NCBI GenBank assembly: GCA_039189975.1
Contig: JBCCYI010000255.1
Location: 1-5,184, forward strand
DNA: 5,184 nt
Direction: 5' to 3'
Source: HLUCCA09 sp039189975
Lineage (GTDB): Bacteria; Pseudomonadota; Alphaproteobacteria; Rhodobacterales; Rhodobacteraceae
Both the position numbers and the translations under genes were made by a program. Shown here piece after piece: positions 1 through 4,407 of this stretch. Positions within the stretch are counted from its first letter, which is position 1. Each line of letters opens with the position of its first letter. Under the pieces are notes generated by a model. The model saw only the letters and a list, made by a program, of their open reading frames with translations. It did not search any database and was not told the DNA's origin.

Positions 1-2
1 GG

Positions 3-365
3 GCGCTCGCGGCGGTGCCGGCGGTGCTGACGGCGCTGGCGCTTGCGGCAGGCGGGCCGGTGGCGTGGCTGACGGGCGCGCTGGTGGTGGGCCTTCTGGC
101 CTTTGGCGCGATCTTTGCGCTGAACTCGGCGCTCCACTCCTACCTGATCCTGGCCTTCACCAAGGACGAGCGGGTGACGATGGACGTCGGCTTTTACTAC
201 ATGGCGAACGCGGGCGGACGGCTCTTGGGCACGCTCCTGTCGGGGCTGACCTACCAGGCGGGCGGCCTGCCGCTCATGCTGGCCACGGCGACGCTCTTTG
301 TGGGGCTCAGTGCGCTCGCGGCGGGACGTTTGAGTGCGCAAGACTACGCGGACGCGGCCGTCTAG
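3..365 (+). CDS. arsJ: ArsJ-like organoarsenical efflux MFS transporter, C-terminal part (5' end outside window)
   Basis: Frame 3 is open from the window edge to a TAG at 363-365, giving the last 120 residues of a membrane protein. The GTG at position 15 is internal and is not the start. Three hydrophobic stretches are visible: the beginning (ALAAVPAVLTALALAAGG), the segment around WLTGALVVGLLAFGAIFAL, and the last one around LPLMLATATLFVGLSALAA. Between them lies a hydrophilic loop followed by a conserved-looking stretch (DVGFYYMANAGGRLLGTLL) that I recognise as typical of the C-terminal half of ArsJ. Known role of the family: ArsJ exports 1-arseno-3-phosphoglycerate, which a partner glyceraldehyde-3-phosphate dehydrogenase makes from arsenate. 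The expected partners (gapdh, arsR) would lie upstream, outside the window. The gene converges on kdsA and overlaps it by 4 bp. A different MFS subfamily remains possible because only the C-terminal part is seen. Confidence 0.75.
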   Translation, partial: ALAAVPAVLTALALAAGGPVAWLTGALVVGLLAFGAIFALNSALHSYLILAFTKDERVTMDVGFYYMANAGGRLLGTLLSGLTYQAGGLPLMLATATLFVGLSALAAGRLSAQDYADAAV

Positions 366-1207
366 AGACGGATCGGATTGGCCTTCGCGAGCTGATCGAA
401 GGCCGCCAGCGTCCGGACAAGATCCGGCATCTGGTCGAGGGGGATCATGTTCGGCCCGTCGGACGGCGCGCTGTCGGGGGCTTCATGCGTTTCGATGAAG
501 ACAGCGGCGACGCCCAGGGCCACCGCAGCGCGCGCCAGAACGGGGGCAAACTCACGCTGGCCGCCGGTCGCGCCGCCAAGCCCGCCGGGTTGCTGCACGG
601 CGTGGGTGGCGTCCATCACCACGGGCCAGCCGGTGCGCGCCATCGTGGGCAGGGCGCGCATGTCGGCCACAAGAGCATTGTAGCCGAAGCTCGCGCCACG
701 CTCCGTCAGCAGAATGCGCTGGTTTCCGGTGCTGTGCACCTTCTCGGCGACATGGGCCATGTCCCACGGCGCGAGGAACTGCCCCTTCTTGATGTTGATG
801 GCCGCGCCGGTTTCGCCGGCAGCCAGCAAAAGATCGGTCTGGCGGCAGAGAAACGCGGGGATCTGGAGGATATCGACAGTCTCTGCGGCGCGGGCGCATT
901 GCTCGGGGCCGTGCACATCGGTGAGGACCGGGCAACCGACCGTCTCACGGATCTCGGCGAGCACGTCGAGCCCGGCCGCGATGCCCATGCCACGTTGGCC
1001 AGCCAGGGAGGACCGGTTCGCTTTGTCGTAGCTGGCCTTGAAGACATACCCGACGCCCGCGGCGCGACAGGCCTCTGCCATTGCTTGAGCGATGGAAAGC
1101 GCATGCGTGCGCCCCTCAAGCTGGCACGGACCGGCGATAACGACCAGGGGCGCGTCGTTGCCGAAGGTCACGGGCGCCGCGTCCGGGCCGACGGTCACGT
1201 GATGCAT
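362..1207 (-). CDS. kdsA: 3-deoxy-8-phosphooctulonate (Kdo-8-P) synthase, metal-dependent class II
   Basis: This 281-residue cytosolic enzyme condenses phosphoenolpyruvate with D-arabinose 5-phosphate to Kdo-8-phosphate, the precursor of Kdo for LPS and for capsule linkers. It is full length for the family. Visible landmarks: IAGPC (24-28), the substrate-binding FKASYDKANRSS (56-67), TDVHG (96-100), CRQTDLL (121-127), KKGQFLAPWD (140-149), TERGASFGYN (168-177), DATHAVQQPGG (199-209), and FIETHEAP followed by SDGPNM (249-254). Cys28, His202, Glu239 and Asp250 match the four metal ligands of class II enzymes such as the Aquifex enzyme. Class I enzymes such as E. coli KdsA have Asn at the Cys position. 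The ATG at 1205-1207 is preceded by AGGGAGA (1213-1219 on the plus strand) with a 5-nt spacer. It is the last of three co-directional genes, 36 bp after the kpsE-like gene, which suggests that capsule export and Kdo supply are co-expressed. Confidence 0.97.
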   Translation of the reverse strand: MHHVTVGPDAAPVTFGNDAPLVVIAGPCQLEGRTHALSIAQAMAEACRAAGVGYVFKASYDKANRSSLAGQRGMGIAAGLDVLAEIRETVGCPVLTDVHGPEQCARAAETVDILQIPAFLCRQTDLLLAAGETGAAINIKKGQFLAPWDMAHVAEKVHSTGNQRILLTERGASFGYNALVADMRALPTMARTGWPVVMDATHAVQQPGGLGGATGGQREFAPVLARAAVALGVAAVFIETHEAPDSAPSDGPNMIPLDQMPDLVRTLAAFDQLAKANPIRL

Positions 1208-1212
1208 GGTGT

Positions 1213-1219
1213 TCTCCCT
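1213..1219 (-). promoter_or_regulatory. Ribosome binding site of kdsA
   Basis: AGGGAGA on the minus strand lies 5 nt before the kdsA ATG, inside the 36-bp gap after the kpsE-like stop codon (1244-1246). It is a good Shine-Dalgarno match and supports this start and independent initiation within the operon. I see no terminator-like hairpin in the gap. Confidence 0.7.
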
Positions 1220-1243
1220 GTGGCCGCCCTGCAGCGCGCGCGG

Positions 1244-3007
1244 TCAGGACGAGACTTGTTCGCGCAGCACAGAGGCCGTGAGCGAGAGCATCAGGTAGAT
1301 ACCGGCAAAGATCAGGAAGGCAAGGGCCGTGTTCTCGAAAATGCGGGGGTAGGTCGGCTCATCGGGCGCGATGGGCGAGACCCCGACAGCCATGTAGCGT
1401 GTCTGCCGGTTCGCCTCGATCCGGGCGGTTTCGAGCTGTTGCGCGGCTTGCTGGAGCAGGAGCTGCCGCGTCGCGAGATCGGCCTCGGCGATGCGCAGCT
1501 CGCCGGACACGCGGGCGAGCGACGCCGCACCGTCCGTCGACCCGGTCAGGGAGCTGCGCAACTCGGCAATCAGCGCGTCAAGGCGCGCAATCTCGCCCTC
1601 GACGCCTTGCACCCGTGCCTGGCTCGGCCGGGTGTTCGACAGGAGCTGCTGAAGCTCCAGCTGCTTCTGGCGCAGCTCGACCTCGAAGGTCGTGATCTGC
1701 TGCATCAGGCTGCCGGTTTCCGAGACGGGGTCGAGCACGCCGAGCTGTTCCTGCAGATCGAGCACCTGTTGCTGCGCGGCGCGCACGCGGGCTTCGGCCT
1801 GCTCGAAATTGGCCATGGCACCGTCCATCTGATCGTCGCGCAGGCGGGCGGTCAGGTTATCGACCTGCTCCTCCGCATAACCGATCAGCGCCTCGGAGAA
1901 TTGCTGGCTGGCCTCGGGGGACGCAGCCACAACTTCCATCTTCAGGATGCCCTCCGTCGGATCAAAGGCGACCTGCACGTTGCGCTCGTAGAGCCGGTAG
2001 GCGGCCTCGTTGCTGGCGTCTTCGGGCAGGCGCTGCACCGGGTCGATCCCGCTCTGGCTGAAATGGGCCTTGAACCCGCGGTCCTGATCGAGGCGCAGCA
2101 TCGCATCGCGCGACATCAGGTAGGATTGCACGGTTGTGCTGTCCTGCTGCACCGCCAGACCCGTGCCGCGAAAGAGCCCGCCAACCCCGCCGGCGGCGCC
2201 GCCATCGGCCTGCTGGATCACGAACTCGGAATGGGTGGCGTACATCGGGGTCGCGACCACGCTGTAGTACCATCCCGCGATCACGGTGGGCAGCATCACG
2301 AAGAAGGCGAGCCGGGCCAGGAGAAACGTAACCTTGCGGCGGCGGCGCTTGGCGATGTCCTGCTGGATCTTGAAGATCTCACCGGCGCGGTCTTCCGGCA
2401 GTTTGATGCCCGGCATCGCCGGCGGGGCGACAGCCGGTGCTGCGGGGTCCGGCACGGCGGTAGGCAGGTTGCGCGGCGCCGTCGCGTCCTCTGGCGCGGA
2501 GCGGACGATGTCGAGCATGTTGGCACGGCTGAAGGGATCGACCCCCTTTGCGCGCAGCAGGCGTACCGCGTCAAAGTCGGATGTGGGCGCAAGCCCGTGC
2601 TTGTGGGCCACGCGGCGGGCCATGCGCAGCTGGCGCCCCGTGAGCCCCTCGCGCCGGATGGCGGCGATCTGGGTCTCGCTGTCGACCTCCGCGGCGGAGG
2701 CGACGTCCCCAGATTTGGCCCCAGATTTGGCCCCAGACTTGGCCCCGGAGCTGGCCCCCGACAGCCCCCCCGACGCGGGCCCCGACTGGGCGGAGGCCGG
2801 GCCCGGGACGGCGCCGGGCGTGACGTCTCTTGCGCTCGCGTCCCTCGGTGTCTGCGGGGCGGGCGCGGTGTCGGCCGAGGCGTCGACCTCGGGGCTTTCA
2901 CCCATTTCTGCGAGCGTCTGGGCGCGGATCCGCGCAGGATCCACCCCGTCGGTCAGCGGCGTGCCGGGGCGGGCGCGATACTTGAGAGCCTTAGCTTTGA
3001 AAGTCAT
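1244..3007 (-). CDS. kpsE: KpsE-type capsule polysaccharide export inner-membrane protein with extended N-terminus
   Basis: This 587-residue protein has the architecture of a polysaccharide co-polymerase/export protein of the KpsE/BexC/CtrB type, which links the inner-membrane ABC exporter to the outer-membrane channel. E. coli KpsE is about 380 residues; the surplus here is an N-terminal extension of about 220. Order: a low-complexity Ala/Pro/Ser/Gly stretch (40-108) with GAKS repeats (87-99); a charged, probably helical module (about 112-172) with LTGRQLRMARRVAHKHGL; a Pro/Ala linker (173-203); a basic cluster KRRRRK (220-225); TM1 (about 226-250); a periplasmic domain (251-370); a long Gln/Glu/Leu-rich coiled coil (about 370-535); the Pro-rich motif before the second membrane segment (SPIAPDEPTYPRIFENT, 544-560); TM2 (about 560-580); and a short cytoplasmic tail. 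The ATG at 3005-3007 lies inside the end of the kpsT-like gene (17-bp overlap), suggesting translational coupling. A weak AAGGCG is 4 nt upstream and GAGGAGG 12 nt upstream. Wzc-type proteins are excluded because there is no C-terminal kinase domain. Confidence 0.88.
   Translation of the reverse strand: MTFKAKALKYRARPGTPLTDGVDPARIRAQTLAEMGESPEVDASADTAPAPQTPRDASARDVTPGAVPGPASAQSGPASGGLSGASSGAKSGAKSGAKSGDVASAAEVDSETQIAAIRREGLTGRQLRMARRVAHKHGLAPTSDFDAVRLLRAKGVDPFSRANMLDIVRSAPEDATAPRNLPTAVPDPAAPAVAPPAMPGIKLPEDRAGEIFKIQQDIAKRRRRKVTFLLARLAFFVMLPTVIAGWYYSVVATPMYATHSEFVIQQADGGAAGGVGGLFRGTGLAVQQDSTTVQSYLMSRDAMLRLDQDRGFKAHFSQSGIDPVQRLPEDASNEAAYRLYERNVQVAFDPTEGILKMEVVAASPEASQQFSEALIGYAEEQVDNLTARLRDDQMDGAMANFEQAEARVRAAQQQVLDLQEQLGVLDPVSETGSLMQQITTFEVELRQKQLELQQLLSNTRPSQARVQGVEGEIARLDALIAELRSSLTGSTDGAASLARVSGELRIAEADLATRQLLLQQAAQQLETARIEANRQTRYMAVGVSPIAPDEPTYPRIFENTALAFLIFAGIYLMLSLTASVLREQVSS
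2711..2758. repeat. 12-bp tandem repeat (about four units) inside the kpsE-like gene
   Basis: Four consecutive 12-bp units: AGATTTGGCCCC (2711-2722), an identical copy (2723-2734), AGACTTGGCCCC (2735-2746, one change) and GGAGCTGGCCCC (2747-2758, more diverged). Further decayed C-rich units may follow. On the coding (minus) strand they encode Gly-Ala-Lys-Ser repeats grading into Gly-Ala-Ser-Ser. Because each unit is a multiple of three, gain or loss of copies would change the length of the cytoplasmic linker without breaking the frame. Confidence 0.9.
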
Positions 3008-3644
3008 AGAGCGCCTTGGCCTCCTCGAGCGTCTCGAACTGGTGGAGCTTTCCGTGCCGCAGAACAGCCGCCGAACGGGCGAATTTCTCTAGCGTTTGGG
3101 CCTGATGCGACACGATCACGACGGTCGTATCTTTCAGGCGCTCCCGAAGGATCGAACCGGCCTTGCGATTAAACTCCACATCCGTGGTGTGCGGCATGCC
3201 TTCGTCGATGAGATACACGTCGAAGTCGAGCGCGAGCATCAGCGAAAAGCAGAACCGCGCGCGCATCCCCTGGCTGTAGGTGCCGACGGGCATGTCGAAA
3301 TATTCCTCGATCCCGGTGAGCCAGCGCGAGAACGCCTCCACATAGTCGGGGTCCAGCCCGTAGAGCCGCGCGATGTAGCGGGCGTTCTCCATGCCAGAAT
3401 GGCGGTTGACCACCCCGCCCATGAAGCCGAGGGGAAAGGACACGTTGCAATAGCGGTGGATCTCGCCCTCGTCCGGCTTTTCGAGGCCTGCGAGCATGTT
3501 GATCAGCGTCGTCTTACCGGTGCCGTTGGGGGCGAGGATGCCGATCGAATTGCCGAGCTCCACGCGCAGGCTGGCCCGGTCCAGGATCACCTTGCGCTGC
3601 GTCCCCGTCCAGAACGACTTGCTGACGTTGCTCAACTCAATCAT
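2991..3644 (-). CDS. kpsT: KpsT-type ABC transporter ATP-binding protein (capsular polysaccharide export)
   Basis: This 217-residue peripheral inner-membrane ATPase is of the size usual for KpsT/CtrD/BexA and would drive export of a lipid-linked polysaccharide together with a KpsM permease. Landmarks: FWTGTQRKVILD (11-22), typical of capsule/O-antigen ATPases; Walker A at 38-45 (APNGTGKT), with Ala where the first Gly is usual; the family region around HSGMENARYIARLYGLD (82-98); signature YSQGMRAR (123-130) in place of LSGGQ; Walker B VYLIDE (143-148); and the switch His in VSH (178-180). The region after Walker B reads GMPHTTDVEF, unlike the usual AVGD D-loop. The ATG at 3642-3644 is fixed by an in-frame TGA two codons upstream; its Shine-Dalgarno is weak. 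It is the first gene of the minus-strand operon, and its end overlaps the kpsE-like start by 17 bp. No kpsM is adjacent. General O-antigen ATPase (Wzt) is less likely because there is no C-terminal carbohydrate-binding domain. Confidence 0.87.
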   Translation of the reverse strand: MIELSNVSKSFWTGTQRKVILDRASLRVELGNSIGILAPNGTGKTTLINMLAGLEKPDEGEIHRYCNVSFPLGFMGGVVNRHSGMENARYIARLYGLDPDYVEAFSRWLTGIEEYFDMPVGTYSQGMRARFCFSLMLALDFDVYLIDEGMPHTTDVEFNRKAGSILRERLKDTTVVIVSHQAQTLEKFARSAAVLRHGKLHQFETLEEAKALYDFQS

Positions 3645-3674
3645 TGCTCAGCCCACGCATCGAGGCGGCCACAC

Positions 3675-3702
3675 GCACACACTCCTCCGCGCCTATGTGT
3701 GC
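3675..3702. repeat. Inverted repeat, 7-bp arms, upstream of the kpsT-like gene
   Basis: GCACACA (3675-3681) and TGTGTGC (3696-3702) are perfect reverse complements separated by 14 bp. Their centres are 21 bp apart, about two helical turns, as in many dimeric-regulator operators. The repeat begins 31 bp from the kpsT-like start codon. No T-tract follows on either strand, so it is not a typical intrinsic terminator. It may be an operator or a leader hairpin, or it may be chance. Confidence 0.4.
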
Positions 3703-3750
3703 AATCTGGCAATAGTATGTCTGTCAAAAAGGTAAATGTTCAATGGAGGT

Positions 3751-3767
3751 GCGCAATCTCCTTGCGC
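3751..3767. repeat. Compact palindrome, 6-bp arms with 5-nt centre, upstream of the glycosylase gene
   Basis: GCGCAA (3751-3756) and TTGCGC (3762-3767) are perfect reverse complements around TCTCC. The element ends 28 bp before the plus-strand ATG at 3796, so it could be an operator near the promoter or a small hairpin in the 5' leader. No T-run follows. At this size, chance occurrence in GC-rich DNA cannot be excluded. Confidence 0.35.
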
Positions 3768-3795
3768 CAAGGGTGCAGTGCGATAGCTCCACGAC

Positions 3796-4404
3796 ATGAG
3801 CCTGACCGTGCAAGACGAGATCACCGCCTGCCGCATCTGCACACCCCGCTTTGCGGCCACGCATACGGCGCATGCGCCGCGTCCCGTGGTGTGGTTCGGC
3901 GCGGGCGCACGGATCCTCGTGGCCGGGCAGGCGCCGGGCGCGCGGGTCCATGCCAGCGGGCGCCCGTTCGACGATCCGTCGGGCGTGCGGTTGCGGTCGT
4001 GGATGGGCATTGACGAGGCGACGTTTTACGACCTGGCGCGGATCGCGATCCTGCCGATGGCCTTCTGCTTTCCCGGGTACAACGCCAAGGGGTCGGACCT
4101 GCCGCCGCCGCCCATCTGTGCCAGAACCTGGCATACCGCGGCGATGGCGGCCCTGGGGGCGGTGCCGCTGACCCTGCTGGTGGGCGGCTATGCCCATCGC
4201 TATCACCTGGGCCGCGCGGGCGCCGAGGGAGGCGTGACGGCAACGGTCCAGCGGTGGCGCGCCCATCTGCCAAACGTCTTCCCCTTGCCGCACCCGTCAT
4301 GGCGCAATACGGCGTGGCTGAAGAAGAACCCATGGTTCGAGGCGGAGCTGCTGCCGGTCCTGCGCGCGCGCGTCGCGGCGGTCCTGGCGCGGCCGGGGGA
4401 GTAG
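3796..4404 (+). CDS. Uracil-DNA glycosylase superfamily protein, family 4-like with predicted 4Fe-4S cluster
   Basis: This 202-residue protein resembles bacterial family 4 uracil-DNA glycosylases, which remove uracil from DNA to start base excision repair. Four cysteines are spaced as in the 4Fe-4S family: Cys12 and Cys15 (CRIC), Cys91 (FCFPG) and Cys108 (PICARTW), that is C-x2-C-x75-C-x16-C. Motif 1 at 44-48 is GQAPG where family 4 usually has GEAPG, family 5 GEAPA and UdgX GEQPG. GRPF (55-58) supplies the Phe expected to stack on the base. Motif 2 is HPS (166-168), followed by WRNTAWLKKNPWFE, which I recall from a proteobacterial subgroup. The ATG at 3796 is the first possible start after an in-frame TAG at 3784-3786; its Shine-Dalgarno is poor. 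The SseB-like gene follows after 3 bp, so the two are probably co-transcribed. The fold assignment is strong; activity on uracil is inferred and the Gln in motif 1 makes it less certain. Confidence 0.87.
   Translation: MSLTVQDEITACRICTPRFAATHTAHAPRPVVWFGAGARILVAGQAPGARVHASGRPFDDPSGVRLRSWMGIDEATFYDLARIAILPMAFCFPGYNAKGSDLPPPPICARTWHTAAMAALGAVPLTLLVGGYAHRYHLGRAGAEGGVTATVQRWRAHLPNVFPLPHPSWRNTAWLKKNPWFEAELLPVLRARVAAVLARPGE
4395..4401 (+). promoter_or_regulatory. Ribosome binding site of the SseB-like gene
   Basis: GGGGGAG sits at the very end of the glycosylase reading frame, 6 nt before the ATG at 4408. It decides the start of the next gene and suggests that its translation depends on ribosomes finishing the upstream gene. 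Confidence 0.6.
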
Positions 4405-4407
4405 GCG

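Larger units (their letters stand above)
3645..3795. promoter_or_regulatory. Divergent intergenic region between the kpsT-like and uracil-DNA glycosylase-like genes
   Basis: About 150 bp separate the two divergent start codons, so promoters for both operons should lie here. The stretch about 3703-3745 is clearly richer in A/T than the rest of the window. On the minus strand (towards kpsT) a perfect TTGACA lies at 3722-3727, but no good -10 hexamer is found 16-18 nt beyond it, and TACTAT (3712-3717) is too close to pair with it. On the plus strand only weak -10-like sequences are seen (TAGTAT at 3713-3718, TAAATG at 3733-3738), with no matching -35. The region also holds two short perfect inverted repeats, listed separately. 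Promoter function is inferred from position and composition; exact elements are uncertain. Confidence 0.55.

Noticed and set aside
2286..3092. A 268-codon plus-strand frame with a LAPD repeat
   Set aside because: It is the antisense reading of the kpsE-like gene start, and the apparent protein repeat is the reverse reading of the 12-bp tandem repeat that encodes GAKS.
65..3172. A 1035-codon open frame on the plus strand spanning kdsA and the kpsE-like gene
   Set aside because: It is antisense to two clearly recognisable genes and overlaps the arsJ-like gene. Its translation is rich in Arg, Gly, His and Ala with no recognisable domain, which is the expected shadow of GC-rich codon use on the opposite strand.
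3675..3702. Inverted repeat considered as an intrinsic terminator
   Set aside because: The loop is 14 nt, the arms are only 7 bp and no T-run follows on either strand; it also lies between divergent starts where no gene ends.
3096..4013. A 305-codon plus-strand frame crossing the intergenic region
   Set aside because: It is antisense to the kpsT-like gene, runs through the A/T-rich control region and then enters the glycosylase gene in the wrong frame.
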